In this document: one piece after another, positions 26,383 through 36,706 of the stretch
How the letters are laid out: each line of letters opens with the position of its first letter
Position numbering within the stretch: position 1 is the first letter of the stretch
Source of the DNA: Ophioceras dolichostomum
Lineage: Eukaryota > Ascomycota > Sordariomycetes > Magnaporthales > Ophioceraceae
Assembly (NCBI GenBank): GCA_003049485.1
Contig: PYST01000201.1
Location: 1-64,000, forward strand
Direction: 5' to 3'
DNA: 64,000 bases
Position numbers and translations under genes: made by a program
The notes under the pieces: model-generated
Seen by the model: the letters and a program-made list of their open reading frames with translations, nothing else
Told to the model about the DNA's origin: nothing
The model's database searches: none

Positions 26383-27217
26383 GCCACGAATGGATGGATG
26401 GATGGCTGGCTAGTTGGCTCTGATGAAGATGTAATAGTCGAGGGAAGAAGAGCGTAGGCAACGAAAACACATGAAATGGCGTTTCTGGGTTATGGCGTTT
26501 GCTTTTTTAGAGGATTGTATCATAACTACCTAAAGCACTCTTCTTACGTACGTACATTTCAGGCATTTAACCCCTTGAGGAAGAATTTGATAGCATTCGA
26601 TATGAGGCATCTCTCTCTTGCCCGCACAAAGAATCTTCTACTTCAGCATTCTCACGATGCGCTTACTTTGCGAGGCATTTCCCGTCCCTGCACTCCGGTC
26701 GTAAGACCCCCCGAGCAGCTCAATCCCGTTTCGACTCTCGCGCAAAGGGGGAAGAAGGACGGGGGTGGGGAAGAGGACAGGGGGACACAAAGTCAGACCA
26801 GACCTCCTCGGCGCATCCCATCTTTTACTCTCGGTCCTCGCGGTCCTCGGCTTCGACGAACGCAAGGTGTACCACGTCATCTCACCACCCCCCTAAGTTT
26901 GCGCACATACACGCACGCACACCGAGATGAGGCGCGATTCCGAGAAGACCAGAGTTCAGACGGAAACTCACAGACGCACCCCCCACAGCTGGAGGCTTGG
27001 GAACGCCGAAAGCGTGCCGCCAGGTAACTACCTAGGTGCCTACCAAGGTACGCAAGGTTGGTTAGTAGGGACCCCCAGCCGTCGCCGTCGTTATGCTATC
27101 ATCCTATCCGTCCATCCAGGTAGTGAATCGCTCCTACCCGCTCCTGCCCGCCGGTAACCTTCCTGCCCCCACCCACCCAACCACGCGTGCCCGCCGTGAA
27201 TGAATGAAATCCGTAGG
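26383..27217. other. Intergenic, nothing recognised
   Basis: 3' flank of the multicopper oxidase and some CT/GA-rich sequence; no supported gene before the TATA-like element at 27218. Confidence 0.4.
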
Positions 27218-27400
27218 CGCCTTTATAAGCCCAAGCCGACGAGTCCCTTCCAAAATCAAGACCTCGCATTACAAGTGCCGAGCAGGAGTCACATAGCCGA
27301 GTGGTAAACCTGGCCGATTCGGATCAAATACTAGCTGGATGTGGAGGTGGGACCGGGGGGTTCGACTCCCGCCCCGAGCCCGCGAGTCTTGATTTTTTTA
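27218..27400 (+). ncRNA. Candidate Pol III transcript 1 (tRNA-like boxes, terminal stem)
   Basis: In order: CGCCTTTATAA (27218-27228); 5' arm AAAATCAAGACCTCGC (27252-27267); A-box-like TAGCCGAGTGG (27294-27304); perfect B box GGTTCGACTCC (27359-27369); 3' arm GCGAGTCTTGATTTT (27382-27396), which pairs with the 5' arm apart from one bulge; then seven T (27393-27399). The arm starts 24 nt past the TATA-like element, where a start site would be expected. No proper acceptor or anticodon stem can be drawn, so it is not a standard tRNA. It may be a structured ncRNA gene or a tRNA-derived SINE. Confidence 0.45.
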
Positions 27401-27694
27401 GTCAATTTTTTTTTCTTCTTCCTTTCCTTTGCCTTTTGCCATGATTGCTTTTCGCATCCGTCCATTTTTTTTCTTTTCACTCTCGCAGTTGGCACGGAGG
27501 CCGTTGTGATCTTGCAAGGAAGGGCAGGGGGGCGGTTTGATGCTTTCCACTCCCCATGATCGTGGGAAGTCCCGTCTTTCTCTCTCTCGCAAGGAACATT
27601 CTTCTCGCACGTCCAGTCCTCTTTTGGCGATTTCGTGCCGCAGCCCAGCTACCTACCTCAGCAGATTCTCCTACCACCAACACTCCCATCCTCC

Positions 27695-28516
27695 TCAAGT
27701 CGCCGAATACCCCCCATCAACAAAAATCGTCTGCCCCGTAACAGCCTCGCTCCCCCTCCCAGCCAACCAAACCACCACCCCCTCGAAATCCTCCGGCACA
27801 CCATTCCTCCCAATCATCGTCCTCGCCGCATGTTTGTCCACCTTCTCCGCATCGCTGAACACCAGCTCCTCCGTCAACGGCGTGCGCACCACGCCCGGAG
27901 CAACCGCATTGCACAACACCCCCCTCGAAGACCACGCCTCAGCCTGCGACCGCGTCAGCCCCACAAGCCCCGCCTTAGAGGCTCCGTACGCCCCGCTGTT
28001 GCCGTACGCCCGGAACGCCTGCTGGCTGACGACGTTGATGATCCTGCCGGACCCCCGCTCGGCCATCAGCGGGCCGAGGCGCTGGCCGAGGATGAAGGGC
28101 GCGGTCAGGTTCGCGGCGAGGGTCGCGTCCCAGTCTTGCAGAGTCAGGGCGTCCATGTGGGGGCGCCGGTTGACGCCTGCGGCGTTGACGAGTATGTCGG
28201 GACAGCCCTCGTTGGCGAGGACGTTGTCGATCACTGTCTTGTGTAAGGACGAGGCGTCGCTGACGTCTGCGGCGATGGCGCGGGCTGAGACTTTGTTTGT
28301 GGTACCGCCTTCTGAGGAGTGAAGTGAGGAGAGCGTCGCCACGGTGTCGGCGAGGGGTTGGGGACGGCGCGCGACGAGGATTATGCGCGAGCAGCCTGCT
28401 TGGGCGAGGGCGAGCGCCATGGACCGGCCGATGCCTGAGCTGCCGCCGGTTATCATGGCGGTTTGGCCTGCGAGGCCGAAGAGTTTGGTGAGGTAGGCTG
28501 ATGCGCTTGCAGACAT
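27695..28516 (-). CDS. Short-chain dehydrogenase/reductase (classical SDR)
   Basis: Single exon, 273 residues, the normal length of classical SDRs. Cofactor motif TGGSSGIG at 23-30, NAAG at 111-114, and the catalytic triad Ser164, Tyr177, Lys181 (YGASK) with correct spacing. The end TGQTIFVDGGYSAT is typical of the gluconate-dehydrogenase/3-oxoacyl reductase-like branch. Arg at 50-51 after the second strand favours NADPH. Soluble NAD(P)(H) oxidoreductase; substrate unknown. It lies 1.3 kb beyond the convergent multicopper oxidase and could share a pathway with it and the FMO. Confidence 0.92.
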   Translation of the reverse strand: MSASASAYLTKLFGLAGQTAMITGGSSGIGRSMALALAQAGCSRIILVARRPQPLADTVATLSSLHSSEGGTTNKVSARAIAADVSDASSLHKTVIDNVLANEGCPDILVNAAGVNRRPHMDALTLQDWDATLAANLTAPFILGQRLGPLMAERGSGRIINVVSQQAFRAYGNSGAYGASKAGLVGLTRSQAEAWSSRGVLCNAVAPGVVRTPLTEELVFSDAEKVDKHAARTMIGRNGVPEDFEGVVVWLAGRGSEAVTGQTIFVDGGYSAT

Positions 28517-28919
28517 GATTTTGTCAACAAGTCTTCGTGAGACTGGTTAGGTAGGTCGTTACTTTGGCACACCGATTGGGACTGTTGAAAGCTGAAGGTT
28601 TGTGGAGGTTGGTGACCGTTGTTGTTCCAAATGAAGTGCGGCTTGACACGACGTTGGTGACACACCATGCCGGTTGCGGAGGAAGCTGGAGTCTGGGGTG
28701 AGTCAGTTGAGGTCATCAGCCAAGCACAAACAGGACAGGGGGTTAGACTAATATCGCTCTAGTATTAACAAGTAAGTACGCTCGCTCTCGATGTTGCCGG
28801 CCAATTCTAATTATCATTATTTTACACAATATTTGAGGCAATGCTGCCGTTGCTCCAGTTGAAGCAATCAATCGGGCCAACCGTCATGGATCCTGGCATC
28901 CGTTACCCCTCAGATATCA
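28517..28919. other. Intergenic between SDR and proline-rich gene
   Basis: About 400 bp: promoter side of the SDR and 3' flank of the proline-rich gene. No other feature seen. Confidence 0.4.
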
Positions 28920-30857
28920 TCATCTCGATTTTCTCCTCACATCCCTCAACCCCCATGTCGATGATCCCTCCCCCCGCTCTTCATACCATTCCTCCTCCTC
29001 TTCCTCAGCTGCCATATCGACCAGTACCTTCAGACCTGGGAGCGCGTCAAGAGCTGCCGCATCCAGCACGTTCGTGTTGTACCTCCGATTCCCGTCGCTG
29101 GGTTTATCACCACCGCCAAAGCATGTGCTGGTGCTGTTGCTGTTGCTGGCCGGCAAAGGTGAGGGTGAGCGGGGCAATCCGCCGAACCCGCCACGGGACG
29201 AGAACTTGCGGAACAGCACGTCGACGCCAACGCTGATAATCGCCTCGCAGTTGTCGCTCAGCCGGCCTGCGGCGTACCAGTCGCGCAGGAGGTCGAGGAG
29301 GGCCTGCTCGGCGCAGCGCATGGATGGGGCGCGGAGAAGGGCGCCGGACTCGGGCATGCGTGGTATGGAGGTGTATGCGGAGTCTGAGTCGGAGTTGGAG
29401 TCGCTGTCGCTGTCGCTGTTTGATCTGGCCGCTGCAAAAGTCCTGCCTCCTCTGCCTCTTCCTCCTGCTCCAAGCGTTCTGGCCGGTGTCGTGGAGGTAG
29501 CGGGTGCGGGGGGTACGACTGCGAGGTGGATTGCGACCACTTCACCGCCGCCCTCGGCGCTATCGTTGCCGTCGTCATCGTCGTTTTCAATGCTTCTGCT
29601 GCTGAGCGTGTATTCCGTCCCGCTGCTCTCCGTTTCGCTCCCCTCCTCCAGGCCATGGTTACCATCATCATGACTCGAGGCACTTCTTAACCTGATGATC
29701 CTGCGCTGAGGTTTCCTCTTGACGAGATACACCTTCGTCTCATCGATCCGGATCCCCATCATGATCCGACCGGGAAACGGTCCCTCGTCCACGATTTCGC
29801 AGCCGGGGAAGCTGTGCTCTAGAAACACCTGTGGTCCCTCCAGGGAGACCGCCCCTAGCAGCACCCGGAATCGCTCTGGCGACTCGACGGCGCATCGGTG
29901 CAGGTAGGAGCGGGCCTCGCGGAAGGAGTCCGCCGTACGGCTGCTGTGGGCTTTGGGAGGCTTTGCTAGTGGTGATAATGGTGGTGGTGGTGGTGTAGAT
30001 GATGGGGGAGCTAGCAAAGACGGCGTTGGCGGTAATGATAGTGATGAAGCGGCTAGCAACTCCAGTGGCGATGGTAGTTGTGATCGGGGTATCCGCGCCT
30101 CCGGGGAGAGAGGGTAGTCCTTCGGCGGTAGTGGCGGTGGTGGTGGGGATGGGAGCGGAGGCGTGTATGGCCTCTTGTGATGCTGGCTGTGCGGCGTGAG
30201 GGGCAGCGGAGTCGCCACGGCTGCGAGCATAGCGACGGCAGCAATATGCTTTGGATGGCGGGAGTCGCTGGCCAATCGTGGACTTGGCGCAGTCGTGTCT
30301 GTCAGAGTGATGGTGGGCCGCTTGGGCAACGGCGGCGCGGCCGTACGCTTCTTGATCTGCGGACTGCCATTGCCCCCCCGATTCCCAGGGGCGCTGCTGC
30401 TTCTCACGTGTCGGCTCCCACCCTCTTCGTCATCGGTGAAATCGCTGTCGTCCCTCGGCGAGAAAAGCGTCTCGGACTCATAGCCTCTCACCCGCTCCGT
30501 AGTTTCCGTGGGTTCCGTGTCGTCGTCAATGAACCACGTGTTGGCTAACGGTGAACCTCCTAGGCGGGCGGAATGTGGCGTGAGGGGCGAGAACCCGCTG
30601 GCGGATGATGCTGGCGACGACGAAGGGGTGGAAGGAGAGAGCAGTCCTGCCGACCATACCGGTGATGTGGCGGCGGCGGGGGATTTACGGCCCGCTTGGC
30701 GAGACGAGTTGAAGCGAGAGACGGGTACGACACTGAATTTGCTCTGAGGAATCGCGAGGGGCGAAAGATTCTTGCTACCGTCCCGGGCGTGCATCTTCGG
30801 CCTCGCTGTCGTCCCTCCTACCCCAAGACACAGAGCAGAATCGATGACGGTAAGCAT
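28920..30857 (-). CDS. Proline/serine-rich protein of unknown function
   Basis: 645 residues from the first Met; the Met at residue 22 (MHARDGSKNLSP, start 30794) is an equally good start. Residues 1-300 are disordered, with poly-Pro blocks (PPLPSPPPPPLPPKDYPL) that could bind SH3 or profilin. A compact block near 306-390 (SFREARSYLHRCAVESPERF, then EGPFPGRIMMGIRIDETKVY) looks like a folded domain but was not recognised. After it come acidic and Ser/Asp repeats (SDSDSDSNSDSDSAY) and a second helical patch (CAEQALLDLLRDWYAAGRLSDNCEAIISV), then an Asp/Glu-rich end. No signal peptide or membrane segment. Probably intracellular. Confidence 0.7.
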   Translation of the reverse strand: MLTVIDSALCLGVGGTTARPKMHARDGSKNLSPLAIPQSKFSVVPVSRFNSSRQAGRKSPAAATSPVWSAGLLSPSTPSSSPASSASGFSPLTPHSARLGGSPLANTWFIDDDTEPTETTERVRGYESETLFSPRDDSDFTDDEEGGSRHVRSSSAPGNRGGNGSPQIKKRTAAPPLPKRPTITLTDTTAPSPRLASDSRHPKHIAAVAMLAAVATPLPLTPHSQHHKRPYTPPLPSPPPPPLPPKDYPLSPEARIPRSQLPSPLELLAASSLSLPPTPSLLAPPSSTPPPPPLSPLAKPPKAHSSRTADSFREARSYLHRCAVESPERFRVLLGAVSLEGPQVFLEHSFPGCEIVDEGPFPGRIMMGIRIDETKVYLVKRKPQRRIIRLRSASSHDDGNHGLEEGSETESSGTEYTLSSRSIENDDDDGNDSAEGGGEVVAIHLAVVPPAPATSTTPARTLGAGGRGRGGRTFAAARSNSDSDSDSNSDSDSAYTSIPRMPESGALLRAPSMRCAEQALLDLLRDWYAAGRLSDNCEAIISVGVDVLFRKFSSRGGFGGLPRSPSPLPASNSNSTSTCFGGGDKPSDGNRRYNTNVLDAAALDALPGLKVLVDMAAEEEEEEWYEERGEGSSTWGLRDVRRKSR

Positions 30858-33024
30858 CGTGAACTATCTATGTACAGGAGAGAGAAATTGGTGTACAGTC
30901 GATAGATTAGCTACCGTCTAAAACGAGAAGACGGCCATGACAGCATGATCAATGGATATAGCTTTCCCATCCGCGTCAAGTTCCGGACGGACAAGGGGAG
31001 AAGCTATCGATCCCCTGATCGCTTGCTCGCAACGATCCGGTAGATCGCCCCATTCTTTTGTGGGGGTGGGTTGTTGCTGAACCGGGGACCGCCGCGTCAG
31101 GTTGTTGGCCAGTGGTTCGTTGACGGTTCGTGGGCTTCCAGAATCCAGACAACCAGACCAGGCCAGGGTTCCTCCTGTAACGGTTTGATGAAACTGGCCG
31201 CAAAATCCTGCCCTCCTCGCTTTTTCTTCCTTCCTCTATGGAGAGTCGGCGTATTCCTTCTCCTTTTATTGAGCCCTTCGCGGGTGACACATCCACCAAC
31301 TTACTAAATACGAACGACGGATAGGACTGGATGGGGAAAGGGGAAGAAGGGAAAAGGAAGGACTTGGCGAGACTTGGCTAAAGAACACACTGAATCTGAA
31401 ACGGAGAAACTCGTTGACAGCGATCTCGCGGAGCGTTCTTAAGAGGCGGGTTGGAGGGTTTTATGGTGAGTTTTGGTACGCTCTATCTTCGGAACACTTG
31501 AACTAGATTCCCTCTCTTGATAAATTCATCAATTGATGAAAGAATCGGAGAAGAACTGTTGCGATGGTATCCAGACTCAGGAAAGAGAAGGAGGCTGGAG
31601 GGACGAGACTCGGCAGACACTCGGCTGGCTTCAGTCGATGTTCAAGCCCCAGGAGCCAGAGTGCTCTGAAACGACGATAACCCCACCGAGGGGCTCTGCT
31701 ACCTCGCAGCACTGCAACATCGTGTTCTTTCTGCGCGCAGGAGCAGAGAAAACAGTTCGAAAAGCTTCTTTCGTCGAAACACCGACTCTCCTGAGTCGAG
31801 TTGTCAGGCGTCCCATGGGTTCCCAGAAGGAGAAGTGGTGGCCAGACGCCTCCATTGATCACAGTCGATGATGGAGAGACCTGGTGGGCTTCGTCGGGAA
31901 GGCGGGCCGGTGAATCGAGGAATCGGCTGGCCTCATTCGAGCATCGGCAGTCGAGGGCTCCCGTGGGATATGACGGAAGTAGTCGCCACATCCGGATCGA
32001 CTCTCCGAATCACACCTGGTAGTTCGAAGGCGACCCGGACTAGTCGAAGGTGTGCATTGAGGAGAAGGATGCGAATTTCGATGTGCAGGTTGTCCAACGC
32101 TTCTCTAGAAGGGACCCGGCCTGGAGAAGACGGCGTAATCAAGCCAACATCTGGCAGGGTTTATACACCTTCAGATATAGGTCGAAGCTCAAGCTCTGAA
32201 GCCATGGCTACCTTCGACACAAAAGAAAAAATTGCTTTCGTCTGAATGAGATCTGAGATCATCCCGATGATTGTGCTGCCCAAAGAGCGTGACTTCACAT
32301 GTGACTTAGCATGTGACCGCACGGGTACGCCTGCCGAGATTCCCGGCCTGGCCAATCACGTTGTAGAAAACATTTCGGGGATGCCAAGCTGCGGCTGAAC
32401 ACACCTCTCCCCCCTTCCCACCCCATGCCAGCACTACCACAGTGATCGTGATGCCGGCAGAGGTGCACGAAGCCTGCACATTGCAGCAGCCACCTCCAGT
32501 GGCTTGCTTGCGATCTCCCTCTCCCCGCAAGTGCAACAATAGCTTTCTGCCAAGAGATCTCGTGGATGGGTGCAAAAGATCGATGACCATCAACGCGTGA
32601 GCGTCAAAAGTCGCGTCGAACGATGTCGTTCGCCGCTTCGCAGCCGAAGCCGTCGGGTAGTCGCAATCGGGTCAAGCTGTCCCTGAAACGGGTTAAAGCC
32701 TCAGCCCTCACCACGCATGCATTGTGCATTGGGAGATTGGCCCTTTCCAGGGAACGAACGCCACATGAGCTGGCCGAGTCGGGTGCGCCATCCAGCACTC
32801 CTTCGCGCCCGCTTTCGTTCGCTTTTTCCTTCCCCTCTCTTCTCCCTTCCCACTCAATTGTGTACTTTTGCTCCAGATATCCTCGCCGATTTCGCTCAGC
32901 TATCCGATTTTGTCGTCATGATACGACGATTGTCTGGATAGATCTGGTAATTGAAGTCACTGGGTTTCTTGGCTTTTTCTTAGCGGAGGTTTTTTTGGCT
33001 GGCCTGGCTGGGCAGGCATACAAG
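30858..33024. other. Divergent intergenic region
   Basis: 2.2 kb between divergently transcribed genes. A long plus-strand frame runs through 32623-33024 into the downstream gene but reads as 5'UTR, not protein. No RNA gene or repeat recognised. Confidence 0.4.
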
Positions 33025-34565
33025 ATGCGCTCTGCATATTTTTCACCTTTCGCGTCACCGCTCCTCCCCCTCCTCCTTCCGCTCGTTCTGCACTCGAACT
33101 ATGTCTCCGCTTTCGCGCCCCTCGTCAGGCCGCGCGACCAGTCGCCGTGGGCCCCCGCCCGGCAAACCGCATCCCCTGACATCGCGGCCGCGCTAGTCGC
33201 CGGCAACAGCAATGGCGACTCGGCGAGAGAAGAGGACCGGCTAGGATGGAGCCCACGGCCGACCGATCCGCCGAGGCCGGCCTACGGGGAAATGGAGCTG
33301 ATCAGGCGCGCCGAGTTCACCAAAGGAACCGACACCTGCGGATTCATAGCGGGATTCCCTTGTGAGTTCGCACCGACCCTTTTCTTTGTGCCTCGATGTC
33401 TCCGCCGTTTCGTCCTTGTGACTGATGATGATGATCTCCCCTATCAGCTATTGCCTTGACATGCGCGCAGGCCAGCGCGTACTGCACCGACGATGGCTCG
33501 GGCAACATCGATTGCTGCACAGGAGCCTATTCGACCTGCACGAGCACCATGTACTCGGCCTGTCTCGACCTGTCGGCGTCGTCGCGCGGCGCGTGCAATA
33601 GTCGCGGTCCGCGCACTCTCTGTTGCTGGGAAGCGAGCCCGTCCTGCTTCACCCTCCTCTACTCTACCACCGCGACGCCCAACCGCCTCTTCACCCTCTT
33701 CCAGTGCCAGAGCGTCGGGGGTATCGTCAGCCTGCTCGCGACGCCGCCCGCGTTCATGTCCACAACCTCGTCTCCGTCATCGTCGACCACCGACTCCGGG
33801 ACGTCCACGATATCCAGCACCAGCACCATATCGACAACTCTCCCTGCGAGCAACAACAGCGGTGGAGGCGGCGGTGGCGATTCGCCGTCCTCGGTGCCAG
33901 CCATCGTCGGTGGCGCGGTCGGCGGGGTCGCGCTGCTCGGGGTGATAGGCCTGGTGGTCTTCTACCTCATGCGGCGGAAGAAGAACAAAGCTCAGGGATA
34001 CGAGCCCCCGCCACAGCAGCCGCCGGCGCCCCCACCACAGCAGCCGACCCCGTCCTCCGGGCTGACGTCGACGCCACAGCCCGTCGTGAGCCCGATGTCA
34101 TACAATCCTCAAGGGCATCAATACTACGACCCTCCTGCCGCTGTCCCCGCCCAGTCGAAGCCGGAGGAGGTACTGATCGGCGCAAACGGCCTCGCTTACG
34201 CGAACCAGCAACAGCAACAGCAGCCGCAACAACCTCAGATCTCACCCCAGTCGCCGCCACAGCCGGTCGCCATGTACAGCGGGCAGCCGGTACAGCCGGG
34301 CTTCCAGCAGTACCCCGGGCAGGTCCAGCAAGACCCGGCGCAGCTGCAGCTACAGCAACAGCAACAGCAGCTCTATCAGCAGCACCTTTTGCAGCAACAG
34401 CAGCTCCTCCAGCAACAGCAGCAGCAACAGCAGGCCCTTCAACAACAGCAGCAGATGGTGCAGCAACACCACCAGTCGGTCGAGCTGCCCATCAACTATG
34501 CACTGGGGTCGGAAGCCCACCGCGCCGAGCTGGACTCGCACCAACCACCGCAAGGATCAACATGA
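33025..34565 (+). CDS. Single-pass cell-surface protein, Mid2/WSC sensor-like
   Basis: Two exons (33025-33361, 33448-34565; 86-bp intron GTGAGT...CAG), 484 residues. A hydrophobic signal peptide (PLLPLLLPLVLHSNYVSAFA) is followed by a Cys-rich ectodomain of about 100 residues (GFPSIALTCAQASAYC onward, at least 11 Cys), a Ser/Thr stalk, Gly/Asn linker, one transmembrane helix near 264-286 (AIVGGAVGGVALLGVIGLVVFYLM) and a basic stop-transfer RRKKNK. The cytoplasmic tail is Pro-rich then Gln-rich, with CAG/CAA runs that are length-polymorphism candidates. The layout matches fungal wall-stress sensors or mucin-like receptors, although the ectodomain is not a canonical WSC. Role inferred from architecture. 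Confidence 0.8.
34200..34470 (+). repeat. CAG/CAA glutamine-codon tracts
   Basis: Several runs of mixed CAG and CAA codons encode poly-Gln stretches in the tail of the surface protein; the densest is about 34325-34465. Confidence 0.85.
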
Positions 34566-35351
34566 GCGTACCTGTATTTAAAAATGTTTTTCCTGGACTG
34601 ATTCATCACCGCTTGCATAATTTGGATGTTTTGCGCTCTCTTCCATTCTCTTTTTGGGGGGGCATTTTGAGTGAGTCATAGGATCTATAATACGACCGAG
34701 TCGAGCGTGGCGTCATGTGTGTTAAGGACAAGGAAACGGCCAGCACAGATACCTAGGAGCACACCCAGTACATGATACACACATAATGGTGACCGGATAG
34801 TGTGGATAGGGAAGACTGTCGACTGAAGATCTTCTGCTTGAATCTGCGGTATATAATAATTTGACATTAGACAATGCGCTGTTCTCTGTCCTGTGACGGG
34901 CCACCCCGGATTGTGCCCAGCCTCGTCTTGACATCATCACAGGCCTCACCCACCACCGCGAGACAACGGACCGTTCTCAAGACACAAAAACAGACAGTCC
35001 TTGTTTATATAGCGACCCCACGCGTAGCACAACGACTTCAGAGGCGTTGCTTTCGTGGATAGAATCCAGGAGGGCCATCTGTACGTGGGCGACATGGTCA
35101 CACGAGTGAATAGTCAAGCAGCCTCGCATTTGTCAGTCGTCAGTCAACGCCACAGGGAGGGCACAGTACAATCGTGAAAAGCTCCAGCAACCAAACGCTC
35201 CAGACCATACTTGCGTCTATGCAACCAGGCATGTCCATATGGAAATAGGGCCCAGACTCCCCCCTCGAGGCCCAACGATAGTATCGAAAACGATGAAATT
35301 CACAATGTCACTGCTCACCATGACATGACGTCAACGGCGCAATGCCACCAT
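34566..35351. other. Intergenic, no gene seen
   Basis: 3' flank of the surface protein; no reading frame, tRNA or repeat recognised. Confidence 0.4.
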
Positions 35352-35581
35352 CGCCTTTATAATGCCGCCTCCCGTCTCCCTTGTCTAATCATAAGCAGAG
35401 CCGGGACCGCGGTGGCCTAGCTGGTTGTGCAATAAAAAACATATCAAACAGCTTGATTCGGCAATTGTCGGCCAGGGGGTATAATTCGACTCCCGGTTGG
35501 ATTCTAACCGTAATCAACTCGGGTTTGAATTGTACCCCCCAACGGACGCGTGCCGAATCACGCTGTTTGATTTTTTTTTTT
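35352..35581 (+). ncRNA. Candidate Pol III transcript 2 (tRNA-like boxes, nested hairpin)
   Basis: Starts with the same CGCCTTTATAA (35352-35362) as the locus at 27.2 kb. Then an A box TGGCCTAGCTGG (35413-35424), B-box-like AATTCGACTCC (35483-35493), and an 11-T run (35571-35581). Two nested inverted repeats surround the B box: an outer 19-nt pair (35444-35462 with 35552-35570, 18 of 19 matching) and an inner 21-nt pair (35475-35495 with 35520-35540, a few mismatches). A-to-B spacing is 70 nt, against 65 nt at the other locus. No cloverleaf can be drawn. A structured Pol III RNA or a SINE are the main options. Confidence 0.45.
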
Positions 35582-36706
35582 CGGATTCAGAGTTTCAAAT
35601 TATCTCAAGCGAATAATATAAAGTTTGGGAATGTTAAATTTTTTTAATATAGTTAAACAATATTTCATTTTTTTTTAAAAAAAAAAGTTCATCGACAAAC
35701 AAATACATAGGTTGAGAACTTGCATATAGCATTCGGTGAACCGGCGATGGCACCGAGCCACAGTAGAGATCCGGCGATGAACTATCCAGTGTATTTACCT
35801 AGGTAGGCACAGAAAAGTGATGAGAATGATAAAGACAGGGAATAAGTAGTAGCAAACAACACTCTCGACCGCCATAGTAAAAAGTCCTACAGATATTCTC
35901 AGGGTGCAGCGATCTGTTAAATTTGTGACCACGTTGAACATCGGGGTCCTGTTCAGCATTAGTGACCTCACAGATGATGGGGTGGGAGGCAAGTCGACGG
36001 TTGCCGAGGTCGGTATAGTATACTACTAGTCCTCATAACACCTGGCAACGCCATCAGTCATGCCATGGAAGCCAGTTCATTGGTTGACACATCAGTGGCA
36101 TAAAGTCTGATGGAGTTGCATTGGTACAATTTCTGAACCTTTCATAGCTGCATAATGTGGTACAGATTTATGCAGGCTGCTTAACGTAGATACAGAATGC
36201 CACCCCAACACAAGGTATTCACATATTGTACAACAAAGGGTTTTCATCTCTCTCCCAAAAATGACAACAAGCAAAACAACTAAACCACCTCGACGCCAAC
36301 GAAGAAAAAAAAGTCAAACCCGGACAACAAAACTCCGTGCAGTAGTCATCCAGCACAACTGACATAACCCCTTGCGTGCAAAAGGACGACGAGTCTTGTG
36401 TCCTTCGTGAAGTGAAAACGGAGGTGGGAGAAGGAAAAGAAGAGGCATAAAATATGGTGGACGGGAGCGAAACTGTTCGCTGTTTGTTTGCTAGGAAGGG
36501 GGTAGTTGATACTATCCATCACACGACGCGTGCTCGAACAGGACAGAGAAACAGATACGGACAAGGAGAGGCAATGGTAGGTAGGTAGGGGTAGGTAGTG
36601 CAGGGCAGGCAAGGCAGGATAAGACGCAACAAAGACACGCGGAAAGGAGCCACACATTTGGGGTCAGAACGACTGACCAAGACAGAGGAGACCAGGTCAG
36701 GCCAAA
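35582..36706. other. Intergenic, partly AT-rich
   Basis: About 35600-35700 is strongly AT-rich with A and T homopolymers, unlike its surroundings. The rest is the 3' flank of the PTH11-like gene. No gene seen. Confidence 0.4.

Noticed and set aside
27282..27380. tRNA-Ser/Leu-like gene
   Set aside because: D-arm-like and T-arm-like sequences are present but no acceptor stem or anticodon arm forms, so it was kept only as a Pol III-like locus.
32623..33024. N-terminal extension of the surface protein
   Set aside because: The frame is open, but the segment lacks protein character and the signal peptide begins at the Met at 33025.
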